A stretch of DNA of 64,000 bases from Tribonema minus (GCA_017506865.1 JAFCMP010000048.1:62001-126000); one strand, 5' to 3'. Shown: positions 22,594 through 34,019, numbered from the stretch's first letter. Notes: a model not told the origin generated them from the letters alone. Numbers and translations are program-made.

Positions 22594-23652
22594 TTACGCG
22601 GCGAACTTGCGCATCTTGCTGCGCGCGATGCGCGCGCGCTTGCGCGCCAGGGTCGCCTTGCGCTTCTTCCTCTCCTGCGTGGTCTCAAAGTACCTCCTGT
22701 ACTTGAGCTCCTGCATGTGCCCCGACCGCCCCACCGCGCGCTTGAACCGCGTCAGTGCGGACTCCACTCTGCGGTTCATGAGTGAGGGATGCAGCAGCAG
22801 CAGCAGTCGGCAAGTGAGCAGCGTGCAGTGGGCAGAGGGGTTGAGGTATCCACCTGGGGCTCTGTCTCAAGTCAACAGAGCGCTATTGAGCTCCACGGCG
22901 AGGCCAAGGAGTCGCAGCGCGGCGAAGAAGTTGCCGCTGGTACTCCTGTAGGACACTGCGTGATGACTCGACTTGACAAAAACCAACGCACAGCTGCTCG
23001 ATAGTACAGCCCCGCGGCAGCACGGTCCAGCGGCACAAGGGGATGACTCTGTAACGTTGCGGTACATGTAGCCGATGAACAATTCCCTCCCGTGAATGAA
23101 GGCGAACACACAAGGCTGTGTCTACATGTACCATTCCCTCCCGTAAATGTAGGCGAACACACAACACCGTTGTCTACAAAGCAAGGACGCCTCCCGCATG
23201 GGCAGTGGTAGTGCCAAACAGCCACATCGCAAGGCATTAACCCAGCGCTTGTTGCGTCACGAAGCGTGCTTGAGAAGCACCAGCAACATACGATAATCCC
23301 TCTGCGATTGCGCCGCTAAGCAAAGCGTCACAACTCTGTGGCGACACACGCAGGGCCACAAAGTCAATTTTTGTTTGATGGGCACGCACGATTCTCCATC
23401 GCCGACGACGATCTTGACCTCCATGGACAGGGTGGATGGGCGTGCTGCTGCGTGCGCAATGCGAAAGCGGCGAGCGGGAGCGGGCGTTAGCGCGCTATCG
23501 TGCAAGAGGCGTCTGACGCAACTGCTGAGCTGAGCCTGAGTTGTGAGCTTACCCGCTATCCGCTGCTGCAGCTGACTCCCCGCGAACGACGTCATTGTGA
23601 ACGCATTGCTGACTGCCAGCAGCAGAGCCAGGCACGCAGCGATCGCCTTCAT
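22594..23652 (-). CDS. rps21: Plastid ribosomal protein bS21, nucleus-encoded precursor
   Basis: Two exons, 23652-23390 and 22768-22594. Exon 1 encodes a signal peptide (MKAIAACLALLLAVSNAF), cleaved before or near FTMTSF, then a basic, Ser/Ala-rich transit-like segment, and the start of the mature protein, MEVKIVVGDGES. The donor is GTGCGT and the acceptor CCGCAG; the junction codon gives GDGES-VESALTRFKRAVGRSG, the classic N-terminal block of bacterial S21. The rest (YRRYFETTQERKKRKA and a very basic tail) also matches that family, and the mature length of about 69 residues is normal. bS21 helps mRNA engage the small ribosomal subunit; here it would act in the plastid stroma after crossing the ER and plastid membranes. 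The apparent TAA stop overlaps a GTAAGT donor, so the gene may continue with another exon below 22260. Confidence 0.85.
23078..23170. repeat. Tandem duplication in the bS21 intron
   Basis: CATTCCCTCCCGTAAATGTA-type units occur twice, at about 23080-23125 and 23131-23175, each followed by GGCGAACACACAA and GTCTAC. Period about 50 bases. Confidence 0.8.
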
Positions 23653-23763
23653 CCTTTTCCGATTGGGGGGTGAAGGTGCTCAAACTTCCAGGAGCGAACT
23701 TCAACCCCACCTTATCACAAAATGTTGTTGCAGCAGCTAGGTGACAGGCCACAGGTGTGCGCA
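23653..23763. promoter_or_regulatory. Short shared promoter of two plastid-protein genes
   Basis: Only about 110 bases separate the bS21 start codon (minus, 23652) from the preferred start of the next gene (plus, 23764; 69 bases if 23722 is used). Transcription of both must begin inside or very near it. No TATA box is obvious. Both products carry plastid-type presequences, so joint control would make sense. Confidence 0.55.
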
Positions 23764-24882
23764 ATGGTTCGATGGGGCTTGCTGCTGCTGCTTTCATCGC
23801 TGGTGGCATGGTGCAGCACCAGCGCGTACTCCTGGCATTCGTGCAGCTTACCGACCGTGAGGCCAGCGGCTTCACATGCAAGGCATCGGGCATTGCACGC
23901 AGGCGATGTCACCGATGACCTGAAGGCGCAGGCCGAGGCCGCCTTACAAGAAGCAGCGAGACTCAGAGCGGAAGCAGAGGCGCTGGAAGACCGGTCCCCT
24001 GAGGCCATTGCGTTGCGTGCTGAACAAGAGGCAGTGATTGCAGCCGCAGGACGTGCAAGATCGGAGCCTGTCAGCCGCGGCGACGGGGGCAGTCTGAAAG
24101 AAGATCTGGTGGGCACCAGATACGTGCTATCTTTTGACATTGGGCGGGAGAAGGGCACCTGGATGCCTCCTCAGGTAAAATTGCACCTATTGACGAGGTT
24201 GCCTGCCTGCGTTTGGCATCAACTTGAAAGGCACAGCACCTGTGGGGCGTTTACCAAAGCCGCTTGCAAAAGATGCTGTGCTACAATTTTCCATTGGCAC
24301 CTGCCATTTCCTGCCGGCATACAAGCCGTGCTGACCTTGCTATGCGTGATGCAGGAACGGCCCAGTCTGCGCTCTCTTGACCGCTTGACCTCGCTATGCA
24401 CGATGCAGCAACGGCACCAGTCGGCACTCTTGTGACACTGAATGCCACCTGTCCTCCCTCGCATTGCCTCAAGCCACGCTTTACTCATCTGCTGTCGCAC
24501 CTCATGATCCATGCAGTGGGGAGCCAGCGGCGCGAGGCTCAACGTGGACGTCCTCGTCGAGTTCGGCCCCAGCGGCACCTTTGCAGAGGTCGCACTCAAG
24601 AGCCCATTCGTCGCCACAGACGTAGCCGGCATCGCCTGGTCAGTGGAAGGAGCCAGAGGAACCGGGTCACTGCAACAGTCCACGCTGCGCTTCTCGCTGC
24701 AGACGAGCGGCGCGGCGCGCGGAGACGTGAGCATACCTGCGGGACCCATCTACTGCTCGGTGCCGGCGTGGGGGGCAAGGCTCTCGCGCAGCAGGGGGAT
24801 GGTGACTGTGCGGCAGAAGCGGTGGGGGATACGCGAGGAGAGCCGCATCTTAGGCGTCTTCTCAGCGCAGAGGGTGGAGTGA
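23764..24882 (+). CDS. Conserved plastid-targeted protein of unknown function
   Basis: Two exons, 23764-24174 and 24517-24882, about 259 residues. The N-terminus (MVRWGLLLLLSSLVAWCSTS) is a signal peptide followed by a Ser/His/Arg-rich transit-like segment. Residues about 45-95 form an Ala/Glu/Arg-rich helix (LKAQAEAALQEAARLRAEAE), probably coiled coil. The core follows: FDIGREKGTWMPPQ at the exon boundary, then WGASGARL and LNVDVLVEFGPSG, and later QTSGAARGDVSIPAGPIYCS. I recall this layout from uncharacterised algal plastid proteins, but the function is not known. An upstream ATG at 23722 would add 14 residues before the signal peptide, so 23764 is preferred. The intron holds a 50-base tandem repeat (24333-24418). 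Confidence 0.75.
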
Positions 24883-25507
24883 GGGAGTGGAGGCAGCCGG
24901 TCGGAGCCTCGTGCTGCTGCTGCTGCTGCTGCTGCCGCTGCCGCTGCTGCTACTGCTGCTGCTGACAGCGCACAAGCTAGGACGTGCGGCTCCTGTAGGC
25001 CCATCCCACAGCGGCTCTGAGAGAGGGAGTAGCGTGTTTCTGATGCAAGAAGGTGTGAAACGACGCAGCAGACGTGGGCAGGGGCCACCCCAATCGTCGC
25101 CACGCGGCAAAGTTATCAGCGCAGACATGCCTCGCTTCTGCGCGGGACGCACGTGGCCTTGCACGCAGGGCACAGCAGTCGCGACGTGCACAGATTGTGC
25201 GCATTGACTTTCAACTGTTCCAGCACAGCTGGTGATGCAGCGCACGCGTTGGCGACGCTGTGTGCGCCGGTTGTGCACTACTTCAGCCATCACGACCCGT
25301 TTCAGGCAGGCCAGCATGTTGAGCAGTCAGCGGTTGACGATGGTGTCATTCAGGATCTTAGCCTTGTGCACAGGCTGCTAGGGAGGGAAGGGCTTGCTTG
25401 CGGCATGTGCTGAAGTGCGGGGGAAGCTGTGGTGTCATGGCCCATCAAGCCCTGTTACAACCCCCAACTCTCACATGAAGGCCGACTGTCAGTGGTAGGT
25501 AAGATCG

Positions 25508-25622
25508 ATGTACTTTTTATCAATTCTCGCTCAGGGCGCGAAAAAGCCCAGATGAATGGCATCTAACTTGAAGCTTGCTGTACGGAAACTACATGTCGTG
25601 TGACAGTCTGAAAGTGTCTCAA
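25508..25622 (+). repeat. Dispersed repeat, copy B (about 115 bp)
   Basis: This is the counterpart of 9185-9303 in the opposite orientation. It runs ACTTTTTATCAATTCTCG, AGGGCGCGAAAAAGCCCA, AACTTGAAGCTTGCTG, CTACATGTCGTGTGACAGTC, TGTCTCAA. It lies between genes here, while copy A lies in an intron, so it is not tied to one gene. Similarity ends abruptly on both sides. Confidence 0.75.
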
Positions 25623-25878
25623 CGGCAACACTCAAACGCCGCCGCCGCCAAATGGCATCTTGGGATCCTCCCCTACGTCCTCCTCCATGTGCCCCCCCCC
25701 CTGGATTCTGCCATGTGTGTCATGACACGGCCAGAGTACGCCATGTGGAGCGCTGCCGACAGTGCTGAGCGTAATGCGTATAGTTGCCTGATGCACGTTG
25801 GGTCGCATCGTGGCGTTCAACAGTTTTGTAGAATTCAAAAACATCTGGCATACATAGACACCTCAAAAGCGTACACGG

Positions 25879-25958
25879 ACAAATGACACGCATCGTCTTG
25901 ATCAGCATACTAAGTTGTGCAAATGACTTGCATCGTCTTGTTCAGCATACTAAATTGT
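25879..25958 (+). repeat. Two-unit 40-bp tandem repeat
   Basis: Units GCATCGTCTTGATCAGCATA (25890 on) and GCATCGTCTTGTTCAGCATA (25930 on) are each followed by CTAAGTTGTGC or CTAAATTGTGC. Confidence 0.85.
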
Positions 25959-26269
25959 GCTACTTGTGTACGAAGCAGGCTCGCTAGCCACAGGAAATGT
26001 ACGCGTGCCATTGTGAGTGAACGACAATGAGCATCTCTTTTGCTGTGTGTCTCTTTTGCCTGTTGAAATACATTGCGATGCTCGACATCATGTCATCAGC
26101 ACACAGCAGAGTTTCTTTGATCAACTGAGGGGGAACCAGGATTTGAAGCAAAGCCAGCCCCCCGTCGCGAAGCCAGTTTCGCCTTATTTGTGGGAAGGGA
26201 GCCAGCCAGCTCTTCTGAGCTCGGCACCGCAGCACAGCGTGTGCGGGAGGGCACCAACATCACACCAAC

Positions 26270-29200
26270 ATGAGGGTTTTCCCGGTGGGAGTCTTAGGAG
26301 CCGTGTTGGCGCTGCCTGCCTTAGCGGGCGGCACCGCCAGCCCCACTTGCATCAGCGCCAACACAGGAGAATCATGTTTGACGGAGTTGACAGCTTCAGA
26401 CATGCCTGGTTCCATCTCGAGGCCTTGTGGCCACGTTGTCCGGCAGACGGCAGCTGTCGCCATGCTGCAGAGAGTGGAAGCTGCTCTGGAGAAGCCACAA
26501 GACTTGCTGCCCAGTGAGCTCCTGGCGCGTGTTGAAAAGTGGTCACAGGCACAGGTGACTTGAAGGCTGCCAGCTTGACTAGCATCAATGTACTACCTGA
26601 GGTGAAGGTTTGCGTTGTTTGAATGGTTTCACTGCCACTTCAGCAAATTAGTGAGCTGTTGTGGCCTTGCAGGAACAGTCAGTCGTCGTTGTGTTGAGGC
26701 TCAGATTTTGTGCAGGCCGTCCTGGTCGTGCTTGACAATGCATCACCATCTTTCTACTGGCAATCTGCCTCCTACATGTGTGAATAAAGCACAGCGGACC
26801 TGTGCTTTGGAAAGTAAGGTCAGGCCTAGCGCTGATCCTTGCCACTCCTTAACTCATTCCTGTGATCCACCCACCTCACCGAGCCAATGACGCCAGCTTT
26901 CCCATTCCCATCGCTGCCCACATGCGCCCGCTGACCACGCAGCCAGAGGAACAGGGCCTGATCCTGGCTTACCTGCAGTCGTGGGCGGTAAACGGGGGGC
27001 ATCTGGCGGTGGCTAGCGCGCGGTTGCTCGCTGCCATCGGCAAGACCCTGGCACGGCGGCTGCCGCTGCTCTGGGACAACGTGGTGTTTGAGGTGCGCGC
27101 AGTGAATACGCTCATGGCGTCCATGCTTGATCGCTAAGATATTGACGTGCTTGTGCGTGCCAGTGGCGTGACTGCGAACAGGCGCAGGCACGGTGCCCGC
27201 GGCGACGAGGCTTCGGAGGGTGCCTTGCAAAGCCGCCATGTGTCACGTGGCAGATGCCGCGCCAACAACAATCACACACGCGGCAGACGCCGCGCCATCA
27301 ACAATCACACTTGCTCGCGGCGGCCAGCAGCAACGCTGTGGCAGTGTCGCAGCACTCGATGCTCATGGCATCGAATACAAGAGGCCAAGGTTCAGGATAC
27401 ACCCTCACCTGTGCAGCAGCTGTGGACGGCTGGTTCAACACCCGCGCCACAACGGACCGTCGCAGCGGCGCGGAGACCCGCAGCACACTTGCCCACATGC
27501 TGTGTTATAGTCCTTCTTTGTAGTATACATCCATGAGAGCAGGTAGCTATGGCCCATGTGCATGCCACCCACGACTGCCGCCAGCTAAAGTCGCCTCCGT
27601 TGCGCTGCTTTCCTGCTCGCTGCTGCAGGTGGCGGGCCTGCCGGAGGACCTCAGCGCTCAGCTCGTGCTGTCGCAGGAGCCGTACGCGGCGCAGGCGCTC
27701 GCGTGCCAGGCGCTCAAGGAGGCGGGCCGCTGGCTGGGGCACTGGGCGGTGTACTCAGGTGTGTAGGGGTGCTGCTGATCTACACGGCTGGGTAGGTATA
27801 CTGCTGGTGCACACACATACTGCGCGCATCGGGTCAGGACGAGGGTGTATGCAGTCAGCTGCCGTGGAAGATCACGACCCTCGTCAGCGTGCCGTCCCCT
27901 TGCGGTGCCAGCCGTGCAAGCTCATCAGCTGGAAGACCAGCGCTGCGCGCCAATTGATGATCATCGGCAGCATCAGCAGCATCAGCAGCGCTCATCAGCC
28001 AGGAGCGTCACCGCAAGACGCCCTTAAACTTGCAGTCTCCGTCAGCGGGCGCTCGCACATACATGCATCGCCATCATCACGCGCCCCCCCCCCCACGTGA
28101 TACACCTCATCGCTGCCGCGCGCAGATCTGCGGCGGAAGGCGTGTTCCTTCGAGCTGGGACCGGTCCCGGGGCGCGTTCTCTCGCTGCCGTGCGCGGCGC
28201 CGCGGCCCTCGTGGCTGTCCCGCCTGCTGAGCAGTGGTGCAGGCAGCAGCAGCGGCGGCGACGGCGGCGGCGGCGCCTGCGCCTGCGCCGGCGGCACGTG
28301 CTTCGTGGCGGTGGGTGCGCAGCGCGCGCCAGAGATTCTGGTGCAGGGGGCGGTGGCGCGGGGGTTGCCGCTGCAGTGCCAGGCGGTGTCGGAGCCGGTG
28401 CTGCGCAGGGTGCGCTTGCCAGGTGAGGCGTGGCGGTCGAGTCGAGTCATTGAGTGAGTCAGTGGGCGACTCGGGCTATGTTTTTAGTGTGAGGCGCTGG
28501 GTGGCTGGCTGATGCTGCCACGTGTGGTGGCTGCGGTACGCATAGCGACGGGGCGCGCAGGCACGCTGTCGCTGGGCATCGAGCGCTCGCGCGCGTGGTG
28601 AGGCGTGGCGCGCGGTGAGTGCCTGAGGGTCACCGTCAGGGTGAGGAGGGGGGCGAGGATCGCAGGGGAACGCTGGCGGGCATCATCAGTGCACGGAGTG
28701 CTGCGCTCAGGCTGGGTTTAGGATCAGAGTCAGAATTGGGCGGGCGATGCTCAGTGCACGACACTGCAAAGGCCGGCAGAGACGGTGCCACGGACACGGA
28801 GTCAGATTTAGGGTTGGGGTCATGGCACGCGGCGCCGTGACAATCACGCCCGCCATGAGCAAAGCCATGTTGCAGGGGGCGCGCACACGCATGGCATCTC
28901 GTCGCGCCTGAGGACCTCAAGACAGGCCTTGACGATGGCCCCGGCCCGTCGGTGCCTCCGCAGCGGGCCACGCACGGCGGGGCTTCTCAAGCCTCGCCCC
29001 AACTTCAACTTCAACTCACCAAGGGGTCCACGTACAGAGCTGCGCAACCGCACCCCAGAAAGGGCTGCCCCTGTTGGTGCGTGCGATGGTGTGACAGCGC
29101 CCATCGCGCTGCGGCGGGTCGGTGCACCTCAACATTAAGTTCAGCTCACCGTGGTAGTGGGGGGTCAGGGCCTGCACCTCGGAAAGGGCTGCTCCTGCCG

Positions 29201-32200
29201 CTGTGCGAGCTGGGGCGATGGCGCTGCTGCCATTCGAGCGCCGCTAGTGGCAGCGCTCAGCACGCCAAGGCACACCTCAAATCTCAACTTCAACTCCATG
29301 ATGTCGACGAATGCACACTATCCACATGCGCGCTAGCCCAGCTCTCGCTCACGCTGGCAACGGTGAATGACCGTCGGTGTGCAGTGCTCTGCAAGAGTGG
29401 GCGCCGCAGGGAGTGTCCCTGCCGCTGCGCGTGCTGGCGTGATGGCGCTGCTGCTAGTGGCAGCGCTCACCATGCCGTGATGCACCTCAATCTTAAGTTT
29501 AGCTGGCGCCATGGCGCCGCTGTTAGTGGCAGCGCGCACCATGCTGCGATGCACAATATCAAGTTCAACTCCTTGATATTGATGAATACCTCAAGTTGAA
29601 CTCGTTGACTCAAGTTGAACTCGTTGATATTGATCGATACATAAAATCCGTGCGCAGGGCTGCAAGAGGGTGGGCACCGAAGGGAGTGCTGCTGCCCGTG
29701 CGCGTGCTGGCGCGATGGCGCGATGCACCTCAACCTCAACTTTAACGCCCTGATGTCGAATGAATGCACAAAATCCGTGTGCAGGGCTGCAAGAGTGGGC
29801 GCCGGAGGGGCTGCTGCTACCCGTGCGAGTGCTGGCATCGCTGGCGGCAGTGCTCATCATGCTGCACGCGGAGGACGTGGCGGAGCTGCAATCTCAACTT
29901 CAACTTCTTGATGCTGATGGCTACCTAACTTAAACTCATTGGTATTGATCGTTAGATACATATATCCGTATGCTGCAGGGCTGCAAGAGTGGGCGCCGGA
30001 GGGAGTGCTGCTCCCCGTGCGCGCGCTGGCGTCGCTGGCGGCAGTGCTCATCGTGCTGCGCGCGGAGGACGTGGCGGAGAGCCGCGCGTTCCACTTTGTG
30101 CTCTCCGCAGTCGTGGGGTGTGCGATAGCGGCGCTGGTGGTGGGCTACGTCGCGTTCAATCTCGGGCGCAAGGTGCGTTTCGGCAGTGTTGAGAAGCGGG
30201 GACTGAGGTGTTGCTGCCGCTGGCGCGATGCTGTTAGCAGAACGTGTGCTTCATCAGCGGCCACAGAGAGCCTTTTTGCAGCGCCGCGCCTGCAGCACCG
30301 CCGGACCCCAAACAGAGGGCGCTTGGTGCTGCATGCTACGCCAGCAACAGTAGCGGCATGCTGTTCAGAGGTGCTGCCATGCAAAAGCATGGAGGCACGA
30401 CAGCGGCCAGCGCCAGCAGCGCGCTTTGTTCGGGCGGTTTTACATGCTGAAATTCCGAAAATGCCTTTTGCTGTCGCCGTGCCGCTGCAGCTGGCGGACG
30501 CGGTGCCGGGCGTGGCGTTCGCACGCTCAGCGTGGGTTGTGTTTTTCGGCGGTTTCACATTCTGAAACTACAATTCTGCTGTTGCCATGCCGCTGGCGAA
30601 CTCGATGCCATGCGCAGCATTTGCACGCTACGCAGCGTGTGTTGTCCGGCAATTTCAGATTCTGAAACTGCTGTTGTGCTGCTGTGCCGCTGCAGTTGGC
30701 GGACGCGGTGCCGGGCGTGGCAGTCGCACGCTACGCAGCATCTTTGCTTTGGCAGTTTCACATTCTGAAACTTAGCAGATTCACATTCTGAAACTGCAAT
30801 TTGCTGTCGCCTCCTATTGCCGCTGCAGCTGGCGGACGCGGTGCCGGGCGTCGCCTTTGCGCGCTACGCGGGCATGGCGGCGCTGCTGTCGGCGCCGCTG
30901 GGCGCTGCCGCGTATGCGGCCACCATCCACAGGGCCGCTGCACTGCTGCTGGACGTGAGCCTCGCGTTCTGGCACTTTGGGTGAGTAACGCCGCTTGCAG
31001 GAGCAGTGTTTGAGCTTTTGACGATACGCCGTGCCTCGCCGAATGGCAACGTTTGGCGACACCCGGCTGTTGGACCGTGGCCGTAACGTCAAGAATCGTT
31101 GACGGACCCTACCATCAACCCTAGCACAGGGTGGCAGCGCCTGATGTCAGCCACACATTTTGGCACTTGGGGGAGCCATGGCGCGAGGGTTGAGTAGTTG
31201 CAGCAGTTCCTCTACGGACTCGCGCTTGTGCCCTTAGGCCAGGTTTTCGATCAGCGCTGACCAGCTATTGCGGCGTTGCCTGGCGCCTCGCTGCTCATCA
31301 TCATGAGCTGGGCATCTCCTTCAGGTGCTATGAGCAAGGGTTAGGGTTAGGGTTAGGGTTAGCTGTCGCGCGTCCGCAGGCGCGGTTTCGGCATTTGCGC
31401 ACTACATGTCAGGCCGTGTCTACTACCACGGTCATTTTCACTGCCATGCCGGATGCTGCGTCGGACGGTGGGCACTTGGAAAGGACAGAAAGCACACATC
31501 GCTCAACTGGCGGCGCTCACGCGCGGCGCCCTCTCCGCTCGTGGCCTGCGGCAACGCTCAGCACATGCGGCGCGTGCCTCGGCAATATCGCGTGCAATGT
31601 GCGTGCAACGCCGGCAGCCGCGCTCGCTCTCACTGCCACACCCCCTTTCTTCACAATCAACTGCAAAGAGGATGATACCCGCAAGAGTACGCGTGTACAG
31701 TGCGGCTGTCATCGGATCATTGTCACGTGCGCGCTGACGCATGCTCGCTGGTCCCCCCCCCCCCTCCCCCCCGCAGCGCCTTTGGCGTGGCGTGGCTCGG
31801 CAAGCTGTACTTTGCGGGCAGTGCTCTAGCGGGCGTGCTGGTAACGTGGCGCTGGGGCCTGCTGCGCGAGCCCGCGGAGGGCGGCGGGTGGCGCGCATTG
31901 CTCAATGCGCAGGCGAACGTGCAGCGCGCCGTTACCGCGGTGGGACTCGCGCTGCTGCTCGCGAGGTGAGGCGCGCCGCAGCCATGCGCGTCAATGTTTG
32001 TACTTGAAGTACATAACATGAGTAGGTATGGCGTCGCCGCGCTCGGCCTCACGCTGCTGCTCGCGAGGCGAGTCGCGCAGCAGCGTGCGCTTCAAGCACA
32101 TGCTTCTACCTCAAATTTGAAGTACCCAAGTGTATGGGGGTAGGTATGGCGTCACCGCGGTCGGCCTCGCGCTGCTGCTCGCGAGGTGCGCCGCGCTGTC

Positions 32201-34019
32201 TGACAGCGTTCCATGTTTCACAGTCATCACCGTTCTCTGCGCGCCTCTGCTGCTGATCGGCCGCCCGCGTGGTCAGTCGCAGACATCGGCAGGCATATAT
32301 ATACATAGATGCATAATACTCAAGTACATGTGCGCATGTCGCTCTACGGTGCTCACGCGCGCAGCACGACCGACGTCGAAGCCGCGGCGCAACCGGATGC
32401 AGACATCAGCATGCATGCATGTACATACACACACTCATTCGTATCAGTACTCAAGTATACATGCACATTGCTCTACTGTGCTTGCGTGCGCAGCACGACC
32501 GACGTCGAAGCCGCGGCGGCAATCGCTGGGGCCGCGCTGCTGAGGGAGTGGGCGGCGTACATCTGGTGGCGTGCGCGCGTGTGGTACGACAACATTGGCG
32601 TCGCGCCGCACTGCGAGCAGATCGGGCATACGGTATGTAGACGTACATGTACTGTACTACTTACCCCATCCGCCACTTTCAGAACAGTATATTGAGAGCA
32701 CCAGCTGTCAGAGTGGCGGCTCCTTGAAAACACACTACATATGTTCAGTTACTCCTACGTAGCTGGATCTGTGAGCGCGGTGTGCACCTGGTTTTCATTG
32801 TGCCCCCTAAGCCTGAACCTAGCCCTGATTCTGACCCTAGCACCCTTTAGATCACCAGCCACTGCACTGCACGCATGTAGCTCGAGAAGCCTCGTCAACA
32901 TCTGCCTCACCACAAGAGGCGCTGTGCTCTGTGGCGGTGCAGCTCAAACCTGCAATAGTATGACCAACCAAGTGTGCTATAAGATGGTGACAATGGTGAA
33001 ATGGGTTTGCCTCTGTGCTCTCTCGACTTTGCTGTTGGTTTGTTGTCATTGACGGTGCTCACATCGGGGCAGTGCTCAAGTTTGTGCTTGTGGATATATG
33101 TAAGCTTGGGGCTGGTGACAGTGTGTGTGAACTGTCACCACATGCCACATCATCCGCACCCCCCCACCCCCCCGCACCCCCCCCCCAATGACATGACGCC
33201 ATGTAAATTCGGCGCGCGGCTTGAGTGCTGCCGTGAATGGCGCTGAACACTGCCATACATGACGGCGAGCGCCATCTCACAGTGTGCCACCGTGCTGTAC
33301 GTCTGTCCGCCGCAGGAGTACGAGATGCAGGGCAGGTCCTACACGGACGCTCAAATAGCCAAGCTGAGGGCGTACATCCAGGTAACGACCCAAGCCGCTG
33401 CGATGCGCGTTGCTGTAGTGTGCGCAGAGGATACGCAGCCATTTGCTGCTGCGCGTTTGGGCGCTTTGCGCTGTGCAGGCTGTCATTATGAGGCAACTAA
33501 CTATCGGACCCTGAGAAAGCTGCAGGTACATGCAGCGCGCAAGCTGCAGGTACATGCAGCGCGCATCTGGAGGACGCCAGCCACAGCATAACCACCTTCC
33601 CTGCTGTCGCCAGACACCTCGCCAAACAGCGTCATTGCTGGCGTATCGCGCTTGAGCAGCGCTTTGTTTTGGGCTGCTGATTGCGCATCAACATGTCATA
33701 GGCGATCCTTTATGAAGCGCATCGGGCGTGGCGGCGACACTCAACGTCAGCAAACAATCAGCATCCTGGGTTACAGCGTGTGGCTCATGTATACTCTGCC
33801 CTTGAAAGGTTAGGGGCTAGGTACACCCCCCCTCATCAACATCTCCCCCGCCCCCGCCCCCTCCCCGTCCAGAAAAACCCCCTCGCGTACCGCAAGGTGA
33901 AGCCCTCAAAGTGGTCGGCGATGGACCACTTCAGGCAGGGCTTCCCGCACGTCTCGCGCGGCGGCGGCGACGCCTGTGAAGACGACGCGCCGGAACGCGC
34001 ATGGCGCGTTTCGCAGTAG
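26270..34019 (+). CDS. Nuclear envelope integral membrane protein (NEMP/TMEM194 family)
   Basis: Ten exons in matching phase: 26270-26554, 26943-27092, 27629-27758, 28126-28422, 29979-30172, 30829-30980, 31777-31965, 32494-32632, 33316-33381, 33873-34019; about 580 residues. Exon 1 starts with a signal peptide (MRVFPVGVLGAVLALPALAG). The middle has five or so membrane segments (e.g. FVLSAVVGCAIAALVVGYVA, then exons 7-8). The soluble tail is the best family match: EYEMQGRSYTDAQIAKLRAY then NPLAYRKVKPSKWSAMDHFR and GFPHVS, the pattern at the C-terminus of NEMP1/TMEM194. These proteins sit in the inner nuclear membrane. The first 290 residues are poorly conserved and assignment of exons 2-3 rests on phase. 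A small extra exon (28561-28597) is possible but does not fit the phase of the next one. Confidence 0.72.
29050..29885 (+). repeat. Ladder of acceptor-edge copies before NEMP exon 5
   Basis: The true exon (from 29979, GGCTGCAAGAGTGGGCGCCG) is preceded by copies at 29782-29885 (over 100 bases nearly identical), 29656-29722, 29389-29487, 29175-29262 and faintly 29050-29090. Similarity falls with distance from the exon. Between copies lie CTCAACTTCAACTTC and TTGATATTGATCGATAC-type spacers, also repeated (29575-29640, 29935-29960). Confidence 0.92.
30474..30790 (+). repeat. Acceptor-edge copies before NEMP exon 6, with a palindromic spacer
   Basis: The real start (CCGCTGCAG then CTGGCGGACGCGGTGCCGGG at 30829) is copied at 30474-30535, 30585-30640 and 30684-30740. 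Each copy is followed by an imperfect palindrome TTTCACATTCTGAAAC or TTTCAGATTCTGAAAC (30554, 30652, 30757, 30780; a weaker one at 30440). Confidence 0.9.
31139..31165 (+). repeat. Donor-edge copy of NEMP exon 6
   Basis: TTCTGGCACTTTGGGTGAGT at the exon 6 donor (GT at 30981) reappears as TTTTGGCACTTGGGGGAGCC; the donor GT is lost. Confidence 0.65.
31339..31362 (+). repeat. TTAGGG tract in NEMP intron 6
   Basis: Four perfect GGGTTA units, 400 bases before the next exon. Confidence 0.95.
32026..32190 (+). repeat. Two donor-edge copies after NEMP exon 7
   Basis: The exon end (GCGCTGCTGCTCGCGAG and donor GTGAGG at 31966) is repeated at 32026-32075 (GCTGCTGCTCGCGAG GCGAGT, donor changed) and 32144-32190 (GCTGCTGCTCGCGAG GTGCGC, donor intact). 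Each copied unit is preceded by GGTATGGCGTC and by a TTGAAGTAC motif. Confidence 0.9.
32357..32395 (+). repeat. Acceptor-edge copy before NEMP exon 8
   Basis: GCGCAG then CACGACCGACGTCGAAGCCG (real exon from 32494) also occurs at 32360-32393 with an intact acceptor, 132 bases upstream. The flanking ATACATGCACA.. stretch before both is repeated too. Confidence 0.9.
33516..33563 (+). repeat. Two-unit 24-bp repeat with donor-like ends
   Basis: AAGCTGCAGGTACATGCAGC is repeated twice in tandem. Each unit holds CAGGTACAT, resembling the exon 9 donor region (ATCCAGGTAACG). Confidence 0.6.

Larger units (their letters stand above)
24883..26269. other. Intergenic region with repeats, no gene seen
   Basis: A CTG-repeat stretch lies at 24911-24960 just after the stop codon. 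The dispersed element copy B (25508-25622) and a 40-base tandem repeat (25879-25958) are the only structures found. Open frames are short and unlike protein. Confidence 0.5.

Noticed and set aside
28561-28597. Mini-exon TLSLGIERSRAW in the NEMP gene
   Set aside because: It fits the phase of the previous exon but not of the next, so it was left out of the model, though a further unseen exon could rescue it.
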